64,000 bases of DNA. It comes from Verrucomicrobiota bacterium. Lineage in GTDB: Bacteria > Verrucomicrobiota > Verrucomicrobiia > Limisphaerales > J093. Of this stretch, positions 56,974 through 64,000 are shown in pieces. Location: the NCBI GenBank assembly GCA_027493615.1, contig JAOSKK010000023.1, positions 372,001 to 436,000 on the forward strand. Reading direction: 5' to 3'. The stretch's first letter is position 1, and each line of letters opens with the position of its first letter. Below the pieces are notes generated by a model. The model was not told the DNA's origin. It made no database searches and worked only from the letters and a program-made list of their open reading frames with translations. The translations under genes were made by a program, and so were the position numbers.

Positions 56974-58806
56974 TCAGTCCGCCTGCGGGGCCACCCGCCG
57001 GGTCACCGCGCGTCGCGGCTGCGCCAGCCGGTCCAGGAAGAAGCTCCCGAGGACCAGGGCGTCCATCTCGGTGTTGACGAAGCACCGGTAGGCGTCGTCC
57101 GGGGTGCACACGATGGGTTCTCCGCGCACGTTGAACGACGTGTTCACGAGGACGGCGCAGCCCGTGGCTTTCTCCCAGCATTTGAGCAACGCGTACAGCA
57201 GCGGGTGGCGCCCGGCATCCACCGTCTGGATCCGCGCCGAGTAATCCACGTGGGTGACCGCCGGCAACGCAGATCGCTCGGCGTGGAGCAGCTCAAGGCC
57301 GTGGAGCCCGCTGGGCACGGCGCGGCGGAGACGCGGCTGCACCCCCGCCACGAGCATCATGTAGGGCGATTCGTCCTCGAGCTCGAAGTACTCGGCCACT
57401 CGCTCCCGCAGGACGATCGGGGCAAAGGGCCGGAACGACTCCCGGAACTTCACCTTGAGGTTCATGACCGACTGCATGGTCGGCGAGCGCGGATCTCCCA
57501 GGATCGAGCGGTTGCCGAGCGCGCGGGGGCCGAACTCCATGCGGCCCTGGAACCAGCCCACGACCTTGCCCGCCGCCAGCCACTGCACGGTGCGGTCGAG
57601 GAGAGCCTCGCGTTCCAGCCGCTCGGACACCGCGTCATGAGACCGCAGCACCGCCTCGATCTCGGTGTCGTGGTAGGCCGGACCGAGCAACGCCCCGTGC
57701 ATGCCGTCGGGTCGGCTCGCGTGCGTGTTCGGGGTTCGTTCGCCCCGGAAATGTCCGTGCCACGCCGCCCACGCGGCGCCGAGGGCACCGCCGGCGTCGC
57801 CCGCCGCGGGCTGGATCCAGAGCCGGTCAAAGAGGCGTTCACGGTGCAGGCGGCCGTTGGCAACGCAGTTCAAGGCCACGCCGCCGGCCAGGCAGAGATG
57901 GCGTTGCCCGGTCACCTCGCGCGCGTGGCGGGCCAGGCGGAGCATGACTTCCTCCGTCACCACCTGGATCGAGCGCGCGAGGTCCATGTGGCGCTGTTCC
58001 AACGGAGCCTCGGGCGCACGTGGCGGCCCTCCCAACAGCCGGTGAAACCGCTCGTTCGTCATGGCCAGCTCACGCAGGAACGCAAAGTAATCCAGGTTCA
58101 GCCAGAACGAGCCGTCCGGTTTAAGGTCCAGCAACTCGCTCCGGATGACGTCGGCAAAACGCGGTTCGCCGTAGGGAGCCAGTCCCATGAGTTTGTACTC
58201 GCCCGAGTTCACCTTGAAGCCGCAGTAGCCCGTGAAAGCGGTGTAGAGGAGCCCGAGCGAGTGCGGGAAACGGATCTCCTTGAGCAGCTTCAGTCCGGAC
58301 CCCTGCCCCACCCCGATCGTGGTGGTCGCCCACTCGCCGACGCCGTCGATGGTGACGATGGCCGCGGACTCGAAGGGCGACGGGAAGAAGGCGCTGGCGG
58401 CATGGGCCTGGTGGTGCGTGGTGAAGAGGATCGGGCAGTCGGGCCGCAGCCCGGGCAGTTCCTCGCGGAGGGTGCCGCGCAGGTTCAGCTTCTCGGCGAG
58501 CCAGCCCGGGAGGACCTGCGGGAACACGCGCCACCCGCCGGGCGCCACCGCGAGGAAGCTCTCGAGCATCCGCGCGAATTTGGTGATCGGTTTGTCGTAG
58601 AAGACGACGGCGTCCAGTTGGTCCAGGCTCAGGCCGGCGCCGGCCAGGCAGGCGTCCACGGCCTGGCCCGGGAAACGGTCGTCATGCTTGCGCCGGCTGA
58701 ACCGCTCCTCCTGGGCGGCGGCGGCCAACTCCCCGCCGGAGATCAGGGCGGCCGCGGAATCATGGTAGTAGGCCGAGAGCCCGAGGATATGCGGCGAGCC
58801 GGGCAT
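56974..58806 (-). CDS. NodU/CmcH-type carbamoyltransferase
   Basis: 610 residues, intact. N-terminal Kae1/ASKHA-like domain: ILGLSAYYHDSAAALISGGE, AAAAQEERFSRRKHDDRFPG, FTTHHQAHAASAFFPSPFES (metal-binding HHxxH), AIVTIDGVGEWATTTIGVGQ and LCLAGGVALNCVANGRLHRE. C-terminal carbamoyl-P site: GWFQGRMEFGPRALGNRSIL (invariant in the family), NLKVKFRESFRPFAPIVLRE and ALLKCWEKATGCAVLVNTSF, then NVRGEPIVCTPDDAYRCFVN. It transfers carbamoyl from carbamoyl phosphate (via carbamoyl-AMP) to an unidentified, probably glycan-linked, acceptor. It lies between DUF5989 (3-base spacing) and SxtJ, a conserved trio. Confidence 0.93.
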   Translation of the reverse strand: MPGSPHILGLSAYYHDSAAALISGGELAAAAQEERFSRRKHDDRFPGQAVDACLAGAGLSLDQLDAVVFYDKPITKFARMLESFLAVAPGGWRVFPQVLPGWLAEKLNLRGTLREELPGLRPDCPILFTTHHQAHAASAFFPSPFESAAIVTIDGVGEWATTTIGVGQGSGLKLLKEIRFPHSLGLLYTAFTGYCGFKVNSGEYKLMGLAPYGEPRFADVIRSELLDLKPDGSFWLNLDYFAFLRELAMTNERFHRLLGGPPRAPEAPLEQRHMDLARSIQVVTEEVMLRLARHAREVTGQRHLCLAGGVALNCVANGRLHRERLFDRLWIQPAAGDAGGALGAAWAAWHGHFRGERTPNTHASRPDGMHGALLGPAYHDTEIEAVLRSHDAVSERLEREALLDRTVQWLAAGKVVGWFQGRMEFGPRALGNRSILGDPRSPTMQSVMNLKVKFRESFRPFAPIVLRERVAEYFELEDESPYMMLVAGVQPRLRRAVPSGLHGLELLHAERSALPAVTHVDYSARIQTVDAGRHPLLYALLKCWEKATGCAVLVNTSFNVRGEPIVCTPDDAYRCFVNTEMDALVLGSFFLDRLAQPRRAVTRRVAPQAD

Positions 58807-58809
58807 GGC

Positions 58810-58962
58810 TCACATGAACGGATAGATGGCCCAGGCGATGCCCGAACTCGACCCGAAGATCAGCAGGGCGGCGAGCGCCACCAGCACAATCACCAGCGGC
58901 GCCAGCCACCACTTCTTCTCCTGCCGGAGGAACTGGAGAAACTCTTTGAGCAGATCCCACAT
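58810..58962 (-). CDS. DUF5989 small membrane protein
   Basis: 50 residues. It starts MWDLLKEFLQFLRQEKKWWL, then the helix APLVIVLVALAALLIFGSSS and ends GIAWAIYPFM. This is the invariant layout of DUF5989 proteins: amphipathic start, KKWWL, one helix, and PF at the end. They are found next to SxtJ and carbamoyltransferase genes. It stops three bases before the carbamoyltransferase ATG. It presumably helps hold the complex at the membrane (inference). Confidence 0.9.
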   Translation of the reverse strand: MWDLLKEFLQFLRQEKKWWLAPLVIVLVALAALLIFGSSSGIAWAIYPFM

Positions 58963-58968
58963 GCCTCG

Positions 58969-59915
58969 CTAGGTCCACTGCACCTCTTTCCGGACGCGCT
59001 CGAGCAGGGCTTTGGTGGCCCGGATGCCTTCGGGCTCGCTGAGCCGATCGCCTTCGTACTCGATCCCCACGTAGCCCCGGTAGCCCGCGGCCAGCACGAT
59101 CCTCATCATCCGCAGGTAATCCGTGTGCACCTCGTTGCCGTCGGCGTCAAAATCGTGGCTCTTGGCGCTGACGGCCTTGGCAAAGGGCATCATCTCGGTC
59201 ACCCCCTGATAGCGGTCGTATTCCTCGGTGTCGCTGATCCGGAAGTTGCCGAAGTCGGGCAGGGTGCCGCAGTTGGGCAGGTTGACCTTCTTCATGACGC
59301 CGGCCAGCCAGGCGCCGTTGGAAGACAGCCCGCCATGGTTCTCCACGATGACGTTGAGGCCGTGTTTGCCTGCGAACTGCGCCAACTGCCGCAACCCGTC
59401 CGCCGCGCGATCCATCTGCTCCTCGAAGCTGCCCTGACCCCGGGTGTCCGCATTCACCCGGATCGAGTGGCAGTTGAAGTACTGGCAGCCTCGACCCACT
59501 TGTGGTGATTCTCGACCGCGGCCTTCCGACGGGCGGCGTCGGGATCCCCGAGGGACCCCTCGCCATCGACCATGATCAGCAGGATCTTCACCCCGAGGCT
59601 GTCGGCGCGCTTCTTGAACTCGGCCAGGTGGGCGGTGTCGCGCGCCTTGTCCTTGAAGAACTGGTTCACCAACTCGATGGCCTCGATGTCGTAGTCCTGC
59701 TTCGCGACCTTGGGGAAGTCGAGATGATCCAGCTTGCCCGCGGACAACGTCCGGTGGAGGGACCACTCGGCGAGGGAGATCATGAACGGGAGCTTGCGCG
59801 TGTCGGCGCGCAGCGCGGGGACTGAGGCGGGGGCCAGCGCCAGGCCGGCGGCCAGGGCGCTGGCGCCCTGGACGAACCGGCGGCGACTGAGCGGCACGGT
59901 GGTCGGAGCATGCAT
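58969..59915 (-). CDS. Tat-exported sugar isomerase/epimerase-like TIM barrel
   Basis: About 315 residues with one break near 59490. Tat signal [20 protein letters not shown], then the xylose-isomerase-like fold: [60 protein letters not shown]. After the break come [32 protein letters not shown] (metal Glu), [11 protein letters not shown] (metal Asp), [12 protein letters not shown] (metal His) and [12 protein letters not shown] (metal Glu). The four ligands of AP-endonuclease-2/hydroxypyruvate-isomerase-type enzymes are thus kept. It acts outside the cytoplasm, perhaps on keto-sugars. The MFS permease gene precedes it, with the stop overlapped or lost. Confidence 0.85.
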
Positions 59916-59919
59916 GGGG

Positions 59920-61370
59920 TCAAGGGTTCGGGGGGTCTTGGGGGGATCACGGTGCTGGAAGGTCACCATGAACAAAGCCATGATCAGCAGCGCGCCCAGG
60001 CCGGGGATGAGCCAGATCCGGTCCCAGCGGGGCAACGGCTTCTGGAAGGCCGTCAACGGCACCACGCTGGTCTGGGTGCTCTCCTGAAACCCGGTCCCCG
60101 CACGCGCGAACACCGCCACCTCGGCCGTGGGCGGCGTCACGTCCTTCTTCAAGGCCACGATCCGGCCGTACGTCCGTTCGTTGCCTTCGTCCCAGGCCAC
60201 GAAGTTGCCGGCCACCCACGTTTCCGGCTTCACCACCTGGAACTTCGCCGGCTCGGTTCGCGGGAAGCTGTAGTGGCCGACGATCTTGCCCGACAACGTG
60301 GTGCCCACAAACATGCCGGCGCCGAGCGTGACCAGCGCGATGAAGCCCTGCGCCTTGGCCCGGATGGCGTCCCAGGCCTTCTGGTCGGTGTAGATGTAGG
60401 CGGTCACGAAGAAGAAGTCGTAGCACACCCCGTGCAGGATGATGCCCAGGTACAACGGCCACAGATCGCCCGTGTTGTAGCCCAGCACAAAAGAACAGAT
60501 ACCGCACCCCCCAGCTCAGCATCCCCACCACCAGCATCCATTTCACCCCCAGCCGCACAAAGAACCACGGCATCACCAGCAGGAAGAAGATCTCCGAGAT
60601 CTGGCCCAGCACCGTCTTCCCCGTCGCGTTGGGCATGTCCAGTTCCCCGCAGAACACCGGCGCGAAACTGAAGTAGAACGACAGGGGAATGCTGATCAGA
60701 AAGGCACTGACGATGAACACCGCGAAGGACCGTTCCTTGAGCAGCTTCAGCGCTTCGAGGCCCAGCACGTCCCGCACCGTCACTTTCTCCCCCTTCGCCC
60801 GCGGCGGCGTGTGCGGCAACGTAAGGCAGTAGAGGCCCATCAGGATGCCCACCACCCCGGCCACCTGGAACGGCACCGGCGTGTTCACGTCAAACCCCGC
60901 AAACCGGTCCGTGCTCGCCACCTGGCCGATCGCCCACACGGTCACGATCCAACTGATGGTACCCAGGACACGGATGCTCGGGAACTCCTTGCCCGGATTC
61001 TTCATCTGCGCGAACGAGATCGAGTTCGTCAGCGCCAGCGTGGGCATGTAGCACAGGGTGTGCGCGATCAGAAGCGGGTAGAACGTCGCAAACGTCGTCG
61101 CCCGGGACAACGCGAAGACCAGCAACCCGCCCAGGACATGCAGCACGGCCAGCACCTTCTCGGTCGCAAAGAACCGGTCGGCCACCATCCCCACGAAGAA
61201 CGGCGAGAGGATCGCGGCGAGCGCCGTGGAGTTGTAGGCCAGCCCGATCTGTTCCTGCGAGAAATTCAACTGCCCCCCAGGTAACGACCCATGGTCACAT
61301 ACCACGCAGCCCAGATGACGTACTGCAGGAACATCATCACCGAGAGGCGGAGTCGAATGGAGAAGCTCAT
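59920..61370 (-). CDS. MFS sugar/nucleoside permease
   Basis: About 483 residues over three breaks, each in a homopolymer (G6 near 61275, T4 near 60488, G6 near 59935-59945). It starts [20 protein letters not shown], a standard NupG/nucleoside-symporter-like opening. Then come [100 protein letters not shown] and [20 protein letters not shown], and a C-terminal helix ([20 protein letters not shown]). As written, the last frame reads straight into the isomerase; one base restored in the C6 run gives a TGA at 59920. It probably imports the product of the neighbouring isomerase. Confidence 0.87.
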
Positions 61371-61460
61371 AGCGCGATTGGTGGGCGGACCCTAGGGAGC
61401 GCCGATCCCTTTGGCAAGTTGGGAAAGTCGCAGCGGCGCCCGAACCCCGAGGCCGGACGC

Positions 61461-61561
61461 AAAGCGGCGCTGGAAGTCGCCGCACTCCAAAGGCTGACGC
61501 CCGTCCACAGCGCCGGGCCCGCGCGAAGCGTTTGGAGTGCGACGACTTCCAGTGCCGCTCT
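61461..61561. repeat. Long palindromic repeat, family AAAGCGGCGCTG, copy 2
   Basis: Arms 61461-61491 and 61531-61561 are complementary over 31 bases with three mismatches. Same family as 53715-53813. It sits upstream of the MFS permease start. Confidence 0.8.
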
Positions 61562-61607
61562 ACGTGGTGAGAAGGATGAAGCGCGCGGCCGGAAGCCGGC
61601 TCACGTC

Positions 61608-62480
61608 TCAGTCGCCCGGCGTCGCCTCGCGCCACCGAACCCGGTGGAAGCGAACGGGGAAGGCCGCGTCCGGTTCCAGCACGAACCCGCCCAAACCGCC
61701 GGCATCCAGCCGCACCTCGGCCACCGGTGTCCACGGCCCGAGGATCTGCCCGGCCGCCTCGATCACGACCGACGCCCCCGCACGCCCGGCCACTGCCAGA
61801 TGCAGCGAAGTCCCGGACGCCACGCGATGCGCCGTCAGAACCGGTGGGTCGGAGGACCCCAACTCGGGCCCGGCCGCATAACTCACCCACAACCGACCGT
61901 GGACGCGATCGTTCGCGTAGAAACCGCCGGCAAGTTCGGGCTCGGTCGCCAGCCACGAATACCCGGCTTCGAACCCCACTTCGTACGTCATGGCCCCCCA
62001 CCCCGCGAACGCGGCCACACCGGTCTCGGCCTCCAGAAGCGTCGCACGCCCCACCTGGCGCGGCGCCGGGTCCAGCACCCGCCGGCCCGTGGCTGGCAAG
62101 GCGTCGGCCCCGGCCAGCGTCAGACGCAACGAAACGGGCGAGTCAAGCGTCGCGTCCACCGGCCAGACACTCACCGTGGCCGGACCCAGGCTCCAGGCCA
62201 CGGGGCCAGGCCTGAGGGCAAACCAGCCGAGGGCGATGTCGGCGGTGAACTCGACTTCCAGGCTGACTCGGACCCGTTCGAGCACCGGGGTGTCCGGGTG
62301 CTCGGTGGGGTTGAATCGCGGCAGGGTCAAGGCCGGCGCCACTTCGCCCGGGCCGAGGTTGAAGGAGGCCGATTCGTAGACGAATTCGGCGGCCAGAAGT
62401 CGGGCGCTCAGCAGCAGACCGGAAGCCGCCAGCGGAAACAGGCGGGAGACCGGTCCAGGGAGCAGGCTGGAAGCCTGCAC
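61608..62480 (-). CDS. Secreted choice-of-anchor-E-like protein
   Basis: 290 residues from a GTG at 62480. Upstream the frame stays open without a leader, whereas this GTG gives a signal-peptide-like LLPGPVSRLFPLAASGLLLS followed by cleavage near LLAAEF. The mature part (LPRFNPTEHPDTPVLERVRV, SLEVEFTADIALGWFALRPG, VSLRLTLAGADAL, TYEVGFEAGYSWLATEPELA, HGRLWVSYA) follows the 'choice-of-anchor E' plan. A C-terminal extension (SSDPPVLTAHRVASGTSLHL, then VVIEAAGQILGPWTPVAEV) resembles the ASPIC/'oxygen' end domain of verrucomicrobial secreted proteins. The start codon lies inside a GCAGGC-type repeat. Function unknown. Confidence 0.65.
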   Translation of the reverse strand: MQASSLLPGPVSRLFPLAASGLLLSARLLAAEFVYESASFNLGPGEVAPALTLPRFNPTEHPDTPVLERVRVSLEVEFTADIALGWFALRPGPVAWSLGPATVSVWPVDATLDSPVSLRLTLAGADALPATGRRVLDPAPRQVGRATLLEAETGVAAFAGWGAMTYEVGFEAGYSWLATEPELAGGFYANDRVHGRLWVSYAAGPELGSSDPPVLTAHRVASGTSLHLAVAGRAGASVVIEAAGQILGPWTPVAEVRLDAGGLGGFVLEPDAAFPVRFHRVRWREATPGD

Positions 62481-62503
62481 CACAACGGGGCGGGAAACCC
62501 GGC

Positions 62504-63187
62504 TCACGACGTGCGGCGGGGTCGGCAGCCGACGCAGCGCGGCCGGAAAGCGGCAAAGGCCGCCAATCCCAAACCGCTGATCAAGGCGAGCGCCGCCGGT
62601 TCCGGTACGGCGCTGACTTCGCCCGCGAGCCGTTCCGCCCGGCCTTCGATGACCCCGATCTTGCCCCCAACGATCTCGGGGCCGGTGACGCTGACCCACG
62701 TGACGATGAAGTTCTGCGGGCCGGCGAGGAACGTACCCAACCACGACGCCTCGGCCTTTCCGGCCGTGGACAGGTTCAGGAGCGCCGCGCCGTTGGGGGA
62801 CAGGTTCGCGGCCGTGCCGGAGACAGGACCGAGTTCGAGCCAGAGGGGTTCGGCGGTGTCGGGAGGATTCGGAAGCGGATTCAGGTTGCCGGCGGGGTTG
62901 GACTCGAGCTTCACGCGTACCGAGGAGTAGGTGACAGTGTAATCGGCCGCGATCGTCCCCGTGTTCCGGATCTCGACCTGGGCGGTGAAGGTGGCGGCGA
63001 GGGTCAGCGTGTGGGTGTGCGCCGGCAAGGACGGGCTCAGGAAAGCGATCGTCGTGGCGCCCACGGCGTCGCCCTCGTTGGTGTCCCAGGCGAGTCCAGT
63101 GGCCGGAAAGGGCACCTGGGCCTGCAGAGCGGGGTGGAGGGTCGCCAGCCCGGTCAGCCAGGCCGTCGTGATCCAGTGGGTCTTCAT
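62504..63187 (-). CDS. PEP-CTERM-sorted choice-of-anchor-type protein
   Basis: 227 residues. Signal peptide MKTHWITTAWLTGLATLHPA. Beta-rich mature part (FPATGLAWDTNEGDAVGATT, TLTLAATFTAQVEIRNTGTI, VTYSSVRVKLESNPAGNLNP). The end has the PEP-CTERM sorting signal: VPEPAALALISGLGLAAFAA followed by FRPRCVGCRPRR. PEP-CTERM proteins are processed by an exosortase and usually linked to exopolysaccharide-related surface display. No exosortase gene is in the window. The C-terminus of the upstream gene's product and this protein are probably related surface structures. Confidence 0.85.
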   Translation of the reverse strand: MKTHWITTAWLTGLATLHPALQAQVPFPATGLAWDTNEGDAVGATTIAFLSPSLPAHTHTLTLAATFTAQVEIRNTGTIAADYTVTYSSVRVKLESNPAGNLNPLPNPPDTAEPLWLELGPVSGTAANLSPNGAALLNLSTAGKAEASWLGTFLAGPQNFIVTWVSVTGPEIVGGKIGVIEGRAERLAGEVSAVPEPAALALISGLGLAAFAAFRPRCVGCRPRRTS

Positions 63188-63285
63188 GGCGGGAAGGGTG
63201 TAGCGCCAGCGATGGCTGCGGCGCGGGTCCGGTCCGGAGTCGGGCGGCGAGATGTGAATCGAGGTCATGCGTCAGCGAGCGGGGT

Positions 63286-64000
63286 TCAGGGGTTGGGCGA
63301 GGCTGGGACCGGTGGACGGTGGAGCGTCAACGCCGGGTCGCCCAGCAGGCTGTAGATCCAGAGCGGGGTGAGCCGGGGGCCGGTTCGTTCGTATTGGGCA
63401 AAGGACTGCAGCAGCACATCGCCCAGCCGGCCGTGCGAACTTCGCCCCAGAATCGCGGTGAACCGCTGGTTGAACCAGATCGCGTCGGCGTGCTGCGACA
63501 ACCCGGAAGGCGCGAGGGACGCAATGGCGCCCGCGCGGGGATGTCGCACCAGCGCCTCCGCCAGACCCACATACCCGGGGCTCGCGTACTGTCCCACGAC
63601 ACAGGTCATGGCCAGGAACAGCGGTACGCGCGGCGGGTCGAGGAGCGCGGGCTCGAACATGGGAGGGTCGCCCTGGCTGACCTTGAGGAAGCTGCCCGGG
63701 GGTTCCCAGCCGGTCGACGGCGCCATGGCCGACGTAGTTCAGGAAGTCCAGCCCCTGGTTGAGGGCGGTCTGGAGCGCGGACTGCATCGCTGCGAGGTCG
63801 AGGGCAGACGAGTCGCCCGGCCCCGGGTACGGAAGCGGGTGCAAGACCTCCCCGCGATAGCGCGGCTTGAGCAGGAGCGCCAGATCCGCCGCGGCCTGAA
63901 TGAAGTCGCCAGCGGCATCCGGACGGTCCGCCACCAGCAAAGCCTGCTGCGGCCAACCGGCGGGCCTTCGCTCGTAGGCCGCCACCTTCGCCAGCAGAGG
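63286..64000 (-). CDS. Gingipain-like peptidase C25, C-terminal part of the catalytic domain
   Basis: Partial: the N-terminus lies beyond the right edge. At least 237 residues with one break near 63725. RRPAGWPQQALLVADRPDAA, LDLAAMQSALQTALNQGLDF, then LNYVGHGAVDRLG holds the catalytic His of the C25/CD clan (xGHG). After the break, VPLFLAMTCVVGQYASPGYV holds the catalytic Cys, then LAEALVRHPRAGAIASLAPS, WFNQRFTAILGRSSHGRLGD and PLWIYSLLGDPALTLHRPP (the GDPAL end typical of C25). Such proteases are secreted, often by systems that also mature surface proteins. It lies upstream of two surface-protein genes on the same strand. Confidence 0.85.

Noticed and set aside
56797..59508. 903-codon plus-strand frame
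   Set aside because: Antisense to the carbamoyltransferase cassette, which is fully supported on the minus strand.
59454..60488. Permease-isomerase gene fusion
   Set aside because: The frame does run from the MFS C-terminus into the isomerase, but a Tat signal sits at the junction and a C6 run just before it hides a TGA; two genes are more likely.
1..64000. tRNA, rRNA or riboswitch
   Set aside because: I scanned for T-loop (GGTTCGAATC-like) and other conserved cores and found only the GTTCGA repeats in gspG; no cloverleaf could be drawn.

Overview
The window looks like a piece of a GC-rich Verrucomicrobiota genome, probably a soil or freshwater Limisphaerales/Pedosphaera-like lineage. This is inference from gene content: many large secreted glycan-active proteins, Tat-exported Gfo/Idh oxidoreductases paired with DUF1080 and ThuA proteins, a PEP-CTERM protein, and a compact type II secretion-like operon. 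There is no rRNA, tRNA, CRISPR array, transposase or phage gene that I can see.

Region 1 (1-19.5 kb, almost all minus strand) is a plant cell-wall locus. From upstream to downstream it holds a PL1 pectate lyase, remnants of a GH2-like protein, two PepSY membrane proteins, a large glycoside-hydrolase-like protein, an SGNH esterase/GH62 arabinofuranosidase fusion, a beta-propeller protein, a tandem pectate-lyase-fold protein, a PL11-like FG-GAP protein and a PA14-like secreted protein. A GH12 glucanase and RCC1 remnants lie on the plus strand. No SusC/D pair is present. Region 2 (19.6-24.1 kb) is an extracytoplasmic flavin/electron-transfer set: two FMN_bind proteins, a polytopic multi-FeS protein and ApbE. 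Region 3 (24.1-33.1 kb) carries DUF1080 proteins, a beta-helix protein, two Gfo/Idh oxidoreductases and a ThuA-DUF1080 fusion, which suggests oxidative (3-keto) glycoside cleavage.

Region 4 (33.5-49.2 kb) has a tandem winged-helix regulator, then a Spy-like protein and a type II secretion/pseudopilus operon in the order E-F-G-H-I-J-K-L-M-C-D, with the secretin split over two genes, ending in a sensor kinase-like protein whose H-box looks altered. Region 5 (49.2-64 kb) holds larC and larB (nickel pincer cofactor), a heparinase/alginate-lyase-like protein, a response regulator coupled to accA, manA, an SxtJ-carbamoyltransferase-DUF5989 cassette, a Tat-exported sugar isomerase-like protein with an MFS permease, two anchor-domain secreted proteins (one PEP-CTERM) and a gingipain-like C25 peptidase running off the right edge.

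Two properties colour every call. First, about 40 apparent +1/-1 frameshifts break otherwise conserved genes. Many fall in runs of 4-6 identical bases, so sequencing error is the likeliest cause. I give full gene spans across the breaks and name the break points. Second, intergenic (and sometimes intragenic) palindromic repeats of several families are frequent, including a 198-bp insertion with a 10-bp flanking direct repeat inside a gene.
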